Shown here: positions 25,104 to 35,782 of the stretch, in pieces
Layout of the letters: every line of letters starts with the position of its first letter
Numbering within the stretch: position 1 is the first letter of the stretch
Translations under genes and position numbers: made by a program
NCBI GenBank assembly: GCA_902615995.1
Contig: CACMRF010000009.1
Coordinates: forward strand, 1-45,251
From: an uncultured SAR116 cluster alpha proteobacterium
GTDB taxonomy: Bacteria > Pseudomonadota > Alphaproteobacteria > Puniceispirillales > Marisalimonadaceae
Reading direction: 5' to 3'
Length of the DNA: 45,251 nucleotides
The notes under the pieces: model-generated
Told to the model about the DNA's origin: nothing
What the model saw: the letters and a program-made list of their open reading frames with translations, nothing else
The model's database searches: none

Positions 25104-25913
25104 TTACTGCATTGAAAATGATTTACCCAAATATACACTTTTAACCTTTTGATCATTTTTTATTTCAAAAGGATTGCCTTTGAGTAAAATTTTTCCATCA
25201 TATAACACATAGGCCCTATCGACTATATCAAGCGTGTCTTTCACATTATGATCAGTTATTAAAATACCTATTTTTCTTTGTTTTAAATATTCTATCAAAT
25301 TTTTTAAATCTTGAATTGCTATTGGATCAATACCAGAAAAAGGTTCATCTAATAAAATATGAGTTGGATTAGAAGCAATACATCTTGCTATTTCAACTCT
25401 TCTTCTTTCTCCTCCAGACAATGTAATTCCAAGTGATGATCTTATTTTTGTAATATTGAATTCAACTAATAAGTCCTCTAAAATCTGATATCTTTTGTGA
25501 TTATCAAATTCTTTAGTTTCAATTATCGATAACAAATTATCTTCAACAGACAAACCTTTAAAAATAGACATTTCTTGAGGAAGATATCCCAATCCCATTC
25601 TGGCTCGTTCATAAACTGGATATCCAGTGATATCAGTTTTCCCAATACTTACTTTTCCATTATCTGGTTTTATTAATCCTGCAATAATATAAAAACATGT
25701 TGTCTTTCCAGCACCATTTGGACCTAATAAACCTACTACTTCGCCAATATCTAAATCAATGCTAACGTTATCTAGAACATTAATTTTTTTATAAGTTTTA
25801 CTTAAATTTTTAGCAATTAATCTCTTATCAGAATATTGAGTTTTAAGTTTTTTTATAGGTTGAATCGTTTGAATTTGTTTTAGAAACTCAAGTTGTTCTT
25901 TTAAAGTTGTCAG
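25104..25913 (-). CDS. lptB: LPS export ABC transporter ATP-binding protein LptB, apparent CTG start
   Basis: The full protein is 269 aa. Walker A GPNGAGKTT (residues 64-72), LGYLPQEMSIF, signature LSGGERRR (165-172), Walker B ILLDEP with D189/E190 and the switch His in LITDHNVKD are all in one unbroken frame. The frame has no ATG, GTG or TTG before the ATG at 25598, which lies after Walker A and cannot be the start. An in-frame TAG at 25925-25923 limits the start to the bases just after it. AGGAG (25924-25920) followed by a 6-nt spacer leads exactly to CTG at 25913. LptB powers LPS extraction with LptF and LptG, in the chain with LptC and LptA encoded just upstream. An ATT or ATA further in is a weaker alternative. 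Confidence 0.88.
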   Translation of the reverse strand: MTTLKEQLEFLKQIQTIQPIKKLKTQYSDKRLIAKNLSKTYKKINVLDNVSIDLDIGEVVGLLGPNGAGKTTCFYIIAGLIKPDNGKVSIGKTDITGYPVYERARMGLGYLPQEMSIFKGLSVEDNLLSIIETKEFDNHKRYQILEDLLVEFNITKIRSSLGITLSGGERRRVEIARCIASNPTHILLDEPFSGIDPIAIQDLKNLIEYLKQRKIGILITDHNVKDTLDIVDRAYVLYDGKILLKGNPFEIKNDQKVKSVYLGKSFSMQ

Positions 25914-25919
25914 TTTGTT

Positions 25920-25924
25920 CTCCT
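25920..25924 (-). promoter_or_regulatory. Ribosome binding site that decides the lptB start
   Basis: On the minus strand AGGAG is followed by AACAAA and then CTG. The core matches the anti-Shine-Dalgarno sequence and the 6-nt spacing is ideal. It overlaps the in-frame TAG that closes the frame upstream and lies 3 nt after the lptA stop. No canonical start codon occupies the proper distance in the lptB frame. Confidence 0.65.
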
Positions 25925-25927
25925 AAT

Positions 25928-26695
25928 CTATCTTTGAATTGGTGAAAAAACACCTTTTACTCTTTTAGATTTGCTACTTTCAATTTTACTTTTTCGAGTA
26001 TTTATATTCATATGTCCTTTTTCACCAGTCAATATACTTGTATCTCTTTTTATAATCACATTACCTTCTAAAGAAATTAAATTTGTTTTATTATTATATT
26101 TAGCTGAATTGCTTGTGATTGTCTCTGATTTAGTTTCTATTTTAACATTTCCTTGAGCAGATGCTGAAATTAAGTTGTTATTGATTTTATCAAACTTAGC
26201 ATTTATTCTTTTTGAAAAAATCGATATAGGACCACTTAAAACAAGTTTTACATCTCCTTCACTAGTAGCAATTTTTTTTATATCATCAAAAGAAATAATT
26301 TTTTTTGAGTGTAGTTTAAAGGCTTTTGTTTCAATTGATTGAGTATTACCTTTTAAAATGATAATTTTATCTTTAAAATTGTATCTCGCAAAATTAGATT
26401 TTGCTATGGTATCTTGATCAATAATAATTACATTCCCAGTTGCTTCGATGTATGTAATATCAGAATTTTTTATTTTTCCCATAAATGCTGTAATGTTATC
26501 AGCTTTTACTGAAAAATTGCCTTTTGAGGCTTTAGCATTTCCTGAGGCGACATAAATTTTTTGTTTTTCAAAATATTCAATTGATTTATCGGCCTCAACT
26601 TTAAATTGATTAGGATTTTCATAAGCAACAGCTGAATTAAAATAAATTAGGATCAAGAAATATAAAATAAAATATTTATTTTTTCTTATTTTCAT
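25928..26695 (-). CDS. lptA: LPS transport periplasmic protein LptA
   Basis: From the ATG at 26695 the protein is 255 aa. It starts with a signal peptide (basic MKIRKNK, hydrophobic YFILYFLILIYF, then SAVA-YE). The mature part is built of repeated OstA-like strands such as YVASGNAKASKGNFSVKADNI, YIEATGNVIIIDQDT and LISLEGNVIIKRDTSI, which stack into the beta-jellyroll bridge carrying LPS across the periplasm. An upstream in-frame TTG at 26704 would overlap lptC and is less likely. It is longer than E. coli LptA (185 aa), as often in alphaproteobacteria. Gene order rnd-lptC-lptA-lptB supports the call. Confidence 0.9.
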   Translation of the reverse strand: MKIRKNKYFILYFLILIYFNSAVAYENPNQFKVEADKSIEYFEKQKIYVASGNAKASKGNFSVKADNITAFMGKIKNSDITYIEATGNVIIIDQDTIAKSNFARYNFKDKIIILKGNTQSIETKAFKLHSKKIISFDDIKKIATSEGDVKLVLSGPISIFSKRINAKFDKINNNLISASAQGNVKIETKSETITSNSAKYNNKTNLISLEGNVIIKRDTSILTGEKGHMNINTRKSKIESSKSKRVKGVFSPIQR

Positions 26696-26696
26696 A

Positions 26697-27248
26697 TCAA
26701 TCAATTGTTAATTTAGCTTTGCCGACTACTTTTATGTATTCTCCATAATTTTTAAGGCTTAAGCTAGATCCTTGTATTTTATAATTTCTAATTTTAATCT
26801 TTACTGGTGAATTTGTATACATATCACCAGTATCAAAAACCCCTGAGAGCTCTTCAGTTTTCAAAGCAAATTGTTTTTTACTGTTATAAATATTAACATT
26901 GTTATCAAGTTTAAACTTTGAATAATTATTTATAATATAACCATAGTTTGAAGTAATTTTTGTTACATTATTTTTTTTAATAATTTCAGTGATTGGGTTT
27001 ACCAGTTTTATAAATTTTTCTTCTTTATTTTCTTCCATCAAATCTGCAATAATTTTAATTTTATCTCCATTCGGCTTATTTTGTTCTATGTTAACTCCAA
27101 CTGTTTTGCCTTCTTTTGATGGGTCAATATCTTGGATTTTTTGTGATTTTAACTGACTATTTCTATTAATATAATTAAATGTAAGAATCGTAATTATTAA
27201 AATAATTAAAATAATAAAAATAGATTTTGCGCTTAATTTAAGTTTCAT
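26697..27248 (-). CDS. lptC: LPS export protein LptC
   Basis: From the ATG at 27248 this is a 183-aa protein with an N-terminal membrane anchor (IFIILIILIITILTFNY) and a periplasmic beta-rich part with the pattern of LptC/OstA-like folds (for example KITSNYGYIIN, FALKTEELSGVFDTGDM, NYKIQGSSLSLKNYG). LptC sits in the LptB2FG complex and passes LPS to LptA. The ATG begins one base after the stop of rnd, and the stop lies one base before the lptA ATG, so the three are translationally linked. A TTG at 27260 inside rnd is an unlikely alternative start. Confidence 0.85.
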   Translation of the reverse strand: MKLKLSAKSIFIILIILIITILTFNYINRNSQLKSQKIQDIDPSKEGKTVGVNIEQNKPNGDKIKIIADLMEENKEEKFIKLVNPITEIIKKNNVTKITSNYGYIINNYSKFKLDNNVNIYNSKKQFALKTEELSGVFDTGDMYTNSPVKIKIRNYKIQGSSLSLKNYGEYIKVVGKAKLTID

Positions 27249-27249
27249 C

Positions 27250-27864
27250 TTAATGAGCAAATATATCTAATTCTTGAAATCCTTCTAAATCTAATTTGAC
27301 GCGTGTTTTTAAGCTTTCAAAGCACTCAAGCGCTAAATTCATTTTTCCTTCTCTAAGTAGTATTTCATCTAATTTAATTTTTAATTTATGAAGAAACAAA
27401 ACATCTTGTGCAGCATATGCCAACTGATCCTCAGATAATTTTTCTGTTCCCCAATCAGAGGTTTGATTAAATTTATCAAGTTCAATATTAAGTAAATCTT
27501 TACATAAATCTTTTAAACCATGTTTTGCACCAAAGGTCCTAGATAATTTAGAAGCTATTTTTGTACAATATATTGGCCCAACAACTGAGCCAACATTTTT
27601 GTTAAGCATAGCTAAATCAAATCTTCCATAATGAAAAATTTTAGTAATGCTTTTATTTTTTAATAATTTAATCAAATTTTTAGGTTTTTCTTCACATTTT
27701 TTTGATAATTGAAGTAAATGAGCAATATCATCTCCAAAACAAACTTGAACTAGACAGAGTCTATCTCTATTAAGATTTAAACCCATGGTTTCAGTATCAA
27801 TTGCAACAATTTTTTTTAAATTTAATGTTGATGGAAAATCATTTTTGTATAATTTATACTTCAT
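27250..27864 (-). CDS. Short RNase D-type 3'-5' exonuclease
   Basis: This 204-aa DEDDy exonuclease has the first motif VAIDTETMGLN, the second FHYGRFDLAML and the third YAAQDVLFLHKL, so all catalytic acids and the Tyr are present. It lacks the HRDC domains of E. coli RNase D and has the length of the alphaproteobacterial short form that normally stands just before lptC (often with kdsD between; here absent). It trims RNA 3' ends, probably of tRNA precursors. It could be labelled rnd, but the short form is a distinct subfamily, so I leave the symbol blank. Confidence 0.88.
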   Translation of the reverse strand: MKYKLYKNDFPSTLNLKKIVAIDTETMGLNLNRDRLCLVQVCFGDDIAHLLQLSKKCEEKPKNLIKLLKNKSITKIFHYGRFDLAMLNKNVGSVVGPIYCTKIASKLSRTFGAKHGLKDLCKDLLNIELDKFNQTSDWGTEKLSEDQLAYAAQDVLFLHKLKIKLDEILLREGKMNLALECFESLKTRVKLDLEGFQELDIFAH

Positions 27865-27899
27865 TGTAATACTATTAATATATTTTAGAGTAAATTTGA

Positions 27900-28826
27900 A
27901 TGCAAAACTTTCTTACAAATAAAAAATTCTTAATTTTGGGTGGATCTGGATTTGTTGGCAAGTCGATTACAGAAATTCTTCTATCGTACGGTGCTAGAGT
28001 AGTAGTTTTAACAAGAAACTCAAATAAAATTAAACCATTAAAAGTTTCTGGATATCCTGGCCAATTAGAGATAATTTCAGGAAATATATTTGAAGACGGT
28101 TTGTTAGAGTTATTAATTAAAGACAAATTTGCAGTTATAAATTTATGTGGGGTATTATACGAAAAAAATAAAGATGAATTTAATACGATTCACAACTTTT
28201 TGCCTGATATGATAAGTAAATTATGTAAAAGACATAATATTAAAAAATTTATTCACATCTCAGCACTTGGAGTCTCAAAAGATTCATCTAGTAAATACTC
28301 TTTGACAAAAGCATTAGGTGAAGAAAAAATAAAGAAAAATTTTACGTCTTCTATTATATTAAGACCTTCTATAATTTATGGTAATGGTGACAATTTTTTT
28401 GGTTTGTTTTCTAAAATATCTAAATTTGCTCCAGTCATCCCAATTATTGGGCCTAATACAATGTTTCAGCCAGTTTACGTGAATGATGTAGCATTAGCAG
28501 TTATTGAAACACTTAAAATTAATAATAATAAAGCTAAAATTTTTAACATTTGTGGTCCAAAACAATATTCTTTTTATAAATTAATCAAAATTTTACTTTC
28601 CTTTCTTAAACGAAAAAGAATCTTGATTAAAATAAATCCAAAACTAATGATGTTTCCTGGGTTGGTTTTGCAGAATTTTCCAAATCCACCATTTACATAT
28701 GATCAAATGAAACTTCTTTTAAGAGATAATGTATCAGATGGACTTTATCCAGAATTAGAAGATTTAAAAATTAAGCCAGTTTTGCTGGACACTAAGCTTA
28801 AAGAATTAATAAATTTCTACATTTAA
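27900..28826 (+). CDS. Atypical SDR, complex I NDUFA9-like protein
   Basis: The 308-aa protein opens with the extended-SDR nucleotide motif LILGGSGFVGKSI and has AVINLCGVLYE, KFIHISALGVS, the atypical YSLTKALGEE in place of a full YxxxK pair, ILRPSIIYGNGDNFF and a C-terminal substrate region. This is the atypical SDR group of mitochondrial complex I subunit NDUFA9 (39 kDa), which binds NADPH and is not strongly catalytic. Bacterial homologues may act in complex I assembly or as sugar-nucleotide-like epimerases. In many alphaproteobacteria it neighbours uppP, as here. The two genes converge with a 4-base stop overlap. Confidence 0.85.
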   Translation: MQNFLTNKKFLILGGSGFVGKSITEILLSYGARVVVLTRNSNKIKPLKVSGYPGQLEIISGNIFEDGLLELLIKDKFAVINLCGVLYEKNKDEFNTIHNFLPDMISKLCKRHNIKKFIHISALGVSKDSSSKYSLTKALGEEKIKKNFTSSIILRPSIIYGNGDNFFGLFSKISKFAPVIPIIGPNTMFQPVYVNDVALAVIETLKINNNKAKIFNICGPKQYSFYKLIKILLSFLKRKRILIKINPKLMMFPGLVLQNFPNPPFTYDQMKLLLRDNVSDGLYPELEDLKIKPVLLDTKLKELINFYI

Positions 28827-29608
28827 TTAAAATATACAAAGAGTAAAATAACTAAACCTAGAAAAACTCTATATATGACAAATATTTTCAGAGATATTGA
28901 TTTTATATAATTCATAAATAATTTAATTGTAGTTAGAGCTACAATAAAAGTTAATATTATTCCAATTAAATACATCTCAATAAAAATAAATTCATCATTA
29001 ATGTATAATTTAACCATTTCAAAGGTAGTTGCTGAAATAATTACAGGTATAGATAGAAATAAAGAAAATTTAGAACAATTATATCGGCTATATCCAAGAA
29101 ATCTTCCTGCAGTTATTACTGCTCCTGAACGACTAACACCAGGAATAATTGCTAATGCCTGAAAAACGCCTATTAAAAAGGCATCTTTTAAATCAATTTC
29201 TTTTTTTGTTATTTTTTTAAAATCAGATAAACCTAATAAAACTCCAAATAAAAGAGTTGTCCATCCTATTAAAATAATTGCATTACCGAAATTTAGTTTT
29301 ATTAAAGTTATGAATATACCAAAAAATATTATTGGGATAGTACCTATAAACATCAATTTTATAAACATTATGCTTAAGGATTTATTTTTATAATGAAAAA
29401 GATTTTTCATATAAAAAATTAAATCTTTTTTTAAATAATACAAAACAGCTAAAAGACATCCGAAATGTAAGCAGACATCAAAAGATCTTCCTTGATAAGG
29501 ATTTTCATTAAAAAATGGAATTAATATCAAATGCGCACTAGATGATATAGGAAGAAACTCTGTGATTCCTTGAATTATTGATAATATTATTAAAAAAGTT
29601 AGGGACAT
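28823..29608 (-). CDS. uppP: Undecaprenyl-diphosphatase
   Basis: The 261-aa membrane protein has about seven or eight spans and both active-site signatures: QGITEFLPISSSAHLIL near the N-terminus and PGVSRSGAVITAGRFLG near residue 160. It removes a phosphate from undecaprenyl diphosphate so the lipid carrier can be reused for peptidoglycan and LPS O-chains, and it gives bacitracin resistance. Its ATG at 29608 is divergent from gltB. Its stop is interleaved with that of the NDUFA9-like gene. Confidence 0.95.
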   Translation of the reverse strand: MSLTFLIILSIIQGITEFLPISSSAHLILIPFFNENPYQGRSFDVCLHFGCLLAVLYYLKKDLIFYMKNLFHYKNKSLSIMFIKLMFIGTIPIIFFGIFITLIKLNFGNAIILIGWTTLLFGVLLGLSDFKKITKKEIDLKDAFLIGVFQALAIIPGVSRSGAVITAGRFLGYSRYNCSKFSLFLSIPVIISATTFEMVKLYINDEFIFIEMYLIGIILTFIVALTTIKLFMNYIKSISLKIFVIYRVFLGLVILLFVYFN

Positions 29609-29669
29609 AAACTTTATTTTTCCATTAAAATATGATATTAAAATAAAATCTTCTCAATGAAATTATTAA

Positions 29670-29675
29670 TATAAT
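29670..29675 (+). promoter_or_regulatory. Possible -10 element for gltB
   Basis: A consensus TATAAT lies 45 nt before the gltB ATG in the 112-bp gap between divergent uppP and gltB. No convincing -35 box stands 16-18 nt upstream, and in DNA this AT-rich such hexamers occur by chance. The gap must nonetheless contain promoters for both genes. Confidence 0.25.
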
Positions 29676-29720
29676 AATTCTTGATATTAAAGTTTAAATT
29701 ATTAATTGAATTATAGTTGT

Positions 29721-32700
29721 ATGAAAAAAGAAATATTTAAAAAAATTGGTTTTCCCGAAAAAAAAGGTCTTTATGATCCATCTTTTGAAAAAGATGCCTG
29801 TGGCTTTGGATTTATTGCTGATATTAATAATGAACCAAAACATGAAATTGTTCATCAAGCCCTTGATATCGTCCACAAATTAGATCATCGTGGAGCAATT
29901 GGCGCCGATCCATTAGCGGGTGATGGAGCAGGAATTCTTATACAATTACCCGATAAATTTTTTAGATATTATTTTAAAAGTCAGAAAATTTCTTTACCTG
30001 AGTTAGGTGATTATGCTGTTGGAATGGTTTTTTTACCAAATGACCGAACAAGATCAAGTATTGCTCAAAAAGCTCTTGAACAAGCCATTTCAGATGAAGG
30101 TCAAATATTCATTGGTTGGAGGGATGTACCAACTGACGATACTGTGCTTGGTAAATCTGTTATAAATAATAAACCTATTATTAAACAATTTTTTATTCAA
30201 AGAAGCAATAAATGTAAAGATGAGAAACATTTTCAGAGAAAGCTGTACGTTATAAGAAAAACTGTTCATAAAAAAATTCATCAAAGTAATTTGTTAGAAT
30301 GGGAAGATTTCTACATCGTATCACTCTCTACTAGAACAATTGTATTCAAGGGAATGGTATTAGCTCCAAATTTATCTAAATTTTATGTTGATTTTCAAGA
30401 TACTAAATTTGAAACTGCAATAGCTTTGTTTCATCAAAGATTTTCAACAAACACTTTTCCATCTTGGCGTTTGGCTCAACCATTTAGATATTTATGTCAT
30501 AATGGTGAAATTAATACAGTTAAAGGTAACATCAATTGGATGAACTCCAGAAAACACAGTATGAAATCTAAAACACTCGGTGATGATTTAGATAAGCTTT
30601 GGCCTATAATTGAAAATTCACCATCTGATTCTTCAACATTTGATAATGCTTTAGAATTATTAGTTATGGGAGGATACTCTCTACCACACGCAATGATGCT
30701 TATGATTCCTGAAGCTTGGAAAGATAATGATTCTATGGACGCTGAGAGAAAAGCTTTTTATGAGTATTATTCAGCACTTATTGAACCATGGGATGGTCCA
30801 GCCGCAATGGCATTTACCGATGGAAAACAAATTGCTGCGACCTTAGATAGAAACGGTTTAAGACCTGCGAGATATATAGTTACTGATGATAATTTGATTA
30901 TTATGGCATCTGAGGTAGGTGTCCTGCCTGAAATCCCAGAAGGAAAGATTGAAAAAAAATGGAGATTACAACCAGGTAAGATGCTCTTGGTGGATCTAGA
31001 AAAAAATAAAATAATATCTGACGAAGACTTGAAAGATGATTTGAAAAGAAAACATCCATACCGAGGATGGTTAAAGTCTAATCAAATATTACTATCTGAT
31101 GTTCCCAAAGAAATCGGACCAATGACACCAGATGAGAAATCACTTTTAAATCTGCAAAAAGCTTTTGGTTATACACAAGAGGATTTAAAATTTTTTCTTG
31201 AACCTATGATCAAATCTGGTGAAGATCCAATTGGGTCAATGGGTAGAGACATCCCATTAGCTGCATTATCTAACAATAGTAGGTTGTTATATGATTATTT
31301 TTTTCAAAATTTTGCCCAAGTAACTAATCCACCTATTGATCCCATAAGAGAAGAACTAGTAATGTCTTTGGTAAGTTTTATTGGTCCTAGACCTAATTTA
31401 CTTGATCTGACATCTGGTGGTAAACAAAAAAGATTAGAAGTTGATCAACCTATATTAACAAACACAGATTTAGAGAGAATAAGAAGAATTGAAAATCATT
31501 TAACTGGATCATTTAAAACATTAACCTTAAGTATTTGCTATAAAAAAGATAAAAATACAGTTGATATGGATAGCATAATTTCTTCATTATGTAGCAAGGC
31601 TGAAAAAGCAGTTAGTGAAAATGACTATAATATTTTAATTCTGTCAGATAGAAAGGTTGATGAAGATCACATTGCCTTACCTGCATTATTAGCAACAGGA
31701 GCTGTTCATCATCACCTTATAAAAAAAGGTTTAAGAACTGACGTGGGTATTGTTGTTGAAACTGGCGAAGCTCGAAGGGTTCATGATATTTGTCTTCTTG
31801 CTGGATATGGAGCTGAAGCCATAAATCCATATCTTGCTTTTTACACTTTATCAAACATCATTTCAAAAAGTAAAATTAATGTATTAGAAGAAGAGGCGTC
31901 AAAAAAATATATTAAAGCTCTTAATAAAGGCATGCTTAAAGTTATGTCTAAGATGGGAATATCTACATTTCAATCTTATTGTGGCGCTCAAATTTTTGAT
32001 GCAGTAGGACTTAGTTCAAACGTAGTAGAAAAATTTTTTACCGGTACTGCAACTCGAATTGAGGGTGTAAACCTTAAAGAAATTCAAAGTGAAACTGAAG
32101 AAAGACATTTGAATGCATTTAAAAATAATTTTGAATATGATAATGTTTTAAATATAGGTGGTGATCTTAGTTTTAGATTAAACGGTGAAAATCATGTATG
32201 GACACCTGAAACAATTGGTATGCTTCAACATGCAGTTAGAAGTGCCGATTATTCTATTTTTAAAAAATATTCTAAAAAAATCAATAATCAAACAGAAAAT
32301 TTTAAAAGTCTTAGAGGTTTATTCAAGTTTAAAAATATAAACAAACCAATACACATAGATGAGGTTGAACCAACATCTGAAATTGTAAAGAGATTCGCAA
32401 CTGGCGCTATGTCTTTAGGCTCTATTTCTACAGAAGCACATTCTACTCTTGCAATCGCTATGAATAGATTAGGTGGAAGATCGAATACTGGAGAAGGTGG
32501 TGAAGAACCGTCAAGATTTAAAGAACTACCAAATGGTGATTCAATGAAATCAAGAATTAAGCAGGTTGCATCTGGTAGATTCGGCGTGACAACTGAGTAT
32601 TTGGTCAATGCCACGGATATTCAAATTAAAATGGCTCAAGGAGCTAAGCCTGGTGAAGGTGGTCAATTGCCTGGACATAAAGTTGATAAATTTATCGCTA

Positions 32701-34337
32701 AAGTTAGACATTCAACTCCTGGTGTTGGATTGATTTCGCCACCGCCTCATCATGATATTTATTCAATTGAAGATTTAGCCCAACTTATTTTTGATTTAAA
32801 AAATGTAAATCCTGAAGCCAGGATTTCTGTAAAGCTTGTCTCTGAGGTAGGTGTTGGCACTGTAGCGGCTGGAGTAAGTAAAGCACATGCTGATCATGTT
32901 ACAATTTCAGGGCATGATGGTGGAACAGGTGCCAGTCCACTAACCTCAGTTCTAAATGCTGGAGGCCCTTGGGAAATAGGCTTATCAGAAACTCATCAAA
33001 CTTTAGTAACAAATGGTTTAAGAGGAAGAATAGCTGTTCAAGTTGATGGTGGATTGAGAACAGGTAGAGATGTTGTGATTGGAGCAATTCTGGGTGCTGA
33101 TGAATTTGGTTTTGCTACTGCGGCATTAATATCCGAGGGATGCATAATGATGAGGAAATGTCATCTGAATACCTGCCCAGTAGGGGTTGCAACACAAGAT
33201 CCTGAATTAAGAAAAAATTTTACAGGTCAACCTGATCATGTTGTTAACTTTTTTGTATTTATAGCTGATGAAGTCAGAGAAATTATGGCAGACCTTGGAA
33301 TTAAAAAATTTGATGACCTCATTGGACGTAGAAAATATTTAGATTTTGAAGTAGCAAAAAACCACTGGAAAGCCCATAATCTTGACTTATCTGATGTCAT
33401 TTTTGAAATAGATAATAAAGAGAATGTAAGTATTTATAATAATGAGAAACAAGATCACAGCCTTGAGAAAGTTTTAGATCATACTCTCATTAGAGATTCC
33501 AAAGATGCTTTAGAAAATAAAGAAAGAGTTAATTTAAAATACAATATTTTCAATATAGATAGAACCGTTGGAGGAATGTTATCTGGACAAGTTGCTTTAA
33601 AATATGGTCATGAAGGGTTGCCAAAAAATACCATAAATATAGATTTTTCTGGTAATGCGGGTCAAAGTTTTGGCGCTTGGTTGGCCAAAGGAATAACATT
33701 GAATTTATCCGGTGATGCCAATGACTATGTTGGCAAGGGATTGTCAGGTGGGATTATATCAATCAAAAAAAATATAAATAGCAAATTAATTTCTGATCAA
33801 AATATTATTGCTGGAAACACTCTGCTTTATGGAGCTATTTCAGGTGAATGTTATATTAATGGCGTAGTTGGTGAAAGATTTGCTGTGAGAAATTCTGGAG
33901 CAACTGCCATTGTTGAAGGTTGTGGTGATCATGGTGCAGAGTACATGACAGGTGGTGTAGTTGTTATTTTAGGTCAAACTGGTAGAAATTTTGCAGCTGG
34001 AATGTCCGGAGGTATTGCATATATATATGACAAAGACGATGAATTTATAAAAAAATGCAATATGGCTATGGTAGAAGTAGATATTTTAAAAAGAGCAAAT
34101 TTAAATGACGATTTTAATGAGGAATTAATTAATAAAAACTTGTTAGATTTTGATGAGATTAGATTAAAAAAAATAATACAAAATCATGTTAAGATGACAA
34201 GTAGCGTTAAAGGTGAGGATATTTTAAGTAATTGGGATAAGGAGGTTTCTAATTTTAAAAAAGTTATGCCAAGTGAATTTAAACGTGTTCTTAGAAGATA
34301 TAAAAAAGAAAATATGAGTAAGGTTGCAGGAGAATAA
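29721..34337 (+). CDS. gltB: Glutamate synthase (NADPH) large subunit
   Basis: From the ATG at 29721 the protein is 1538 aa. A short propeptide precedes C27 (KDACGFGF), the N-terminal nucleophile of the class II glutaminase after cleavage. The amidotransferase has [10 protein letters not shown] and [10 protein letters not shown]. The FMN barrel has [30 protein letters not shown] and [12 protein letters not shown]. The 3Fe-4S cysteines are C1141, C1147 and C1152 ([12 protein letters not shown]). A C-terminal Gly-rich beta-helix follows. With GltD it makes two glutamates from glutamine and 2-oxoglutarate. A TTG at 29706 would add five residues and is less likely. Confidence 0.97.
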   Translation: MKKEIFKKIGFPEKKGLYDPSFEKDACGFGFIADINNEPKHEIVHQALDIVHKLDHRGAIGADPLAGDGAGILIQLPDKFFRYYFKSQKISLPELGDYAVGMVFLPNDRTRSSIAQKALEQAISDEGQIFIGWRDVPTDDTVLGKSVINNKPIIKQFFIQRSNKCKDEKHFQRKLYVIRKTVHKKIHQSNLLEWEDFYIVSLSTRTIVFKGMVLAPNLSKFYVDFQDTKFETAIALFHQRFSTNTFPSWRLAQPFRYLCHNGEINTVKGNINWMNSRKHSMKSKTLGDDLDKLWPIIENSPSDSSTFDNALELLVMGGYSLPHAMMLMIPEAWKDNDSMDAERKAFYEYYSALIEPWDGPAAMAFTDGKQIAATLDRNGLRPARYIVTDDNLIIMASEVGVLPEIPEGKIEKKWRLQPGKMLLVDLEKNKIISDEDLKDDLKRKHPYRGWLKSNQILLSDVPKEIGPMTPDEKSLLNLQKAFGYTQEDLKFFLEPMIKSGEDPIGSMGRDIPLAALSNNSRLLYDYFFQNFAQVTNPPIDPIREELVMSLVSFIGPRPNLLDLTSGGKQKRLEVDQPILTNTDLERIRRIENHLTGSFKTLTLSICYKKDKNTVDMDSIISSLCSKAEKAVSENDYNILILSDRKVDEDHIALPALLATGAVHHHLIKKGLRTDVGIVVETGEARRVHDICLLAGYGAEAINPYLAFYTLSNIISKSKINVLEEEASKKYIKALNKGMLKVMSKMGISTFQSYCGAQIFDAVGLSSNVVEKFFTGTATRIEGVNLKEIQSETEERHLNAFKNNFEYDNVLNIGGDLSFRLNGENHVWTPETIGMLQHAVRSADYSIFKKYSKKINNQTENFKSLRGLFKFKNINKPIHIDEVEPTSEIVKRFATGAMSLGSISTEAHSTLAIAMNRLGGRSNTGEGGEEPSRFKELPNGDSMKSRIKQVASGRFGVTTEYLVNATDIQIKMAQGAKPGEGGQLPGHKVDKFIAKVRHSTPGVGLISPPPHHDIYSIEDLAQLIFDLKNVNPEARISVKLVSEVGVGTVAAGVSKAHADHVTISGHDGGTGASPLTSVLNAGGPWEIGLSETHQTLVTNGLRGRIAVQVDGGLRTGRDVVIGAILGADEFGFATAALISEGCIMMRKCHLNTCPVGVATQDPELRKNFTGQPDHVVNFFVFIADEVREIMADLGIKKFDDLIGRRKYLDFEVAKNHWKAHNLDLSDVIFEIDNKENVSIYNNEKQDHSLEKVLDHTLIRDSKDALENKERVNLKYNIFNIDRTVGGMLSGQVALKYGHEGLPKNTINIDFSGNAGQSFGAWLAKGITLNLSGDANDYVGKGLSGGIISIKKNINSKLISDQNIIAGNTLLYGAISGECYINGVVGERFAVRNSGATAIVEGCGDHGAEYMTGGVVVILGQTGRNFAAGMSGGIAYIYDKDDEFIKKCNMAMVEVDILKRANLNDDFNEELINKNLLDFDEIRLKKIIQNHVKMTSSVKGEDILSNWDKEVSNFKKVMPSEFKRVLRRYKKENMSKVAGE

Positions 34338-34338
34338 A

Positions 34339-35769
34339 ATGGGTAATCCAACAGGATTTTTAGAAATTGATAAAAAAGAGAGAAATTATGAAGATCCCAA
34401 AGTTAGACTTAAACATTTTAAGGAGTTTATTGTTCCTTTAACTAATGAAGAAGTTTCTAAACAGGGTTCTAGATGCATGGACTGTGGCATACCCTATTGT
34501 CATCAAGGGTGTCCAGTTAACAATCTTATACCTGATTGGAATGATTTAGTTTATAAGCATGAATGGAAAAAGGCATTAGAAACATTACATTCAACTAACA
34601 ATTTTCCAGAATTTACAGGCAGAATTTGTCCTGCCCCATGCGAAGCTGCTTGCACTCTTAATTTGACAGATAATCCTGTATCAATAAAAACTATTGAATG
34701 TTCAATTGTAGACTATGGTTGGGACAAAGGTTGGATAAAACCCCAACTCCCAAAAAAACATACGGATAAAAAAGTAGCAATTATCGGTTCTGGACCAGCT
34801 GGATTAGCATGTGCACAGCAATTAGCAAGATTAGGACATGGCGTTGTAGTATATGAAAAAAATGAAAGAATTGGTGGTCTTCTTAGAATAGGGATCCCTG
34901 ATTTTAAAATGGAAAAGACATTAATTGATAGAAGAATGGCACAAATGCAATCAGAAGGCGTTCAATTCAAAACAAACAGTGAAATAGGTAATAATATTTC
35001 TACTAATCAAATAATTGATAATTTTGATGCTGTTTCTGTATGTATTGGCAGTGAAGTTCCAAGAGATTTAGATGTTAATGGTCGAAATTTAAAGGGTATT
35101 CATTTTGCAATGGATTTTCTGTCACAACAAAATGATATGGTGTCTGGGAAAACAATTTCACAAGATAAACTCATTTCAGCTAAAGGAAAAAAAGTACTTG
35201 TTATTGGTGGAGGTGATACTGGTTCTGACTGTGTTGGCACTTCGAATAGACAAGGTGCAAAATCTGTTCATCAGTTAGAATTGTTACCTCAACCTCCAGT
35301 AAACGAAAATAAACAATTAACTTGGCCTAATTGGCCAATGAAATTAAGAACCTCTACTTCTCACCAAGAAGGTTGTGAAAGACAATGGTCGATTTTAACA
35401 AAATCATTTGAAGGTAATGAAAATGGTGAGGTCACAAAACTTATCTGTGTAGAAGTTGAATGGAAAAAAAGTGAAGATGGATCAATGAAAATGATAGAAG
35501 TAGAAGATTCTGAATTTGAAATTGAAGCTGATCTCGTTCTTCTCGCAATGGGATTTGTTCATCCAATACATAAAGGTTTAGTTAATAATTTAAGTTTAAA
35601 ATTAGACCAGAGAGGTAATGTTGAAGCTGATGATATGAATTTTAAAACATCATCTGATAAAGTTTTTGTTGCAGGTGATTGTAGAAGAGGACAATCATTG
35701 GTAGTTTGGGCTATTAGTGAAGGACGTAAATGTGCAGAACGAATAGATAATTTTCTTAAAGAGAAATAA
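34339..35769 (+). CDS. gltD: Glutamate synthase small subunit
   Basis: From the ATG at 34339 the protein is 476 aa. Iron-sulfur ligands C46, C49, C54 and C58 ([13 protein letters not shown]) and the CPAPCEAAC set precede a FAD domain ([16 protein letters not shown]) and an NADPH domain ([11 protein letters not shown]), ending with [22 protein letters not shown]. It passes electrons from NADPH to GltB. AGGAG with a 6-nt spacer sits right before the chosen ATG, which follows the gltB stop at once, so the TTG at 34324 inside gltB is not favoured. The coupling matches the fixed ratio of subunits. Confidence 0.97.
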   Translation: MGNPTGFLEIDKKERNYEDPKVRLKHFKEFIVPLTNEEVSKQGSRCMDCGIPYCHQGCPVNNLIPDWNDLVYKHEWKKALETLHSTNNFPEFTGRICPAPCEAACTLNLTDNPVSIKTIECSIVDYGWDKGWIKPQLPKKHTDKKVAIIGSGPAGLACAQQLARLGHGVVVYEKNERIGGLLRIGIPDFKMEKTLIDRRMAQMQSEGVQFKTNSEIGNNISTNQIIDNFDAVSVCIGSEVPRDLDVNGRNLKGIHFAMDFLSQQNDMVSGKTISQDKLISAKGKKVLVIGGGDTGSDCVGTSNRQGAKSVHQLELLPQPPVNENKQLTWPNWPMKLRTSTSHQEGCERQWSILTKSFEGNENGEVTKLICVEVEWKKSEDGSMKMIEVEDSEFEIEADLVLLAMGFVHPIHKGLVNNLSLKLDQRGNVEADDMNFKTSSDKVFVAGDCRRGQSLVVWAISEGRKCAERIDNFLKEK

Positions 35770-35782
35770 ATTTTCTTTATAA

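Noticed and set aside
25104-25598. lptB read as a truncated gene or pseudogene starting at ATG 25598
   Set aside because: Translation upstream in the same frame gives an intact Walker A and N-terminal domain without stop or frameshift back to 25913. The only anomaly is the start codon.
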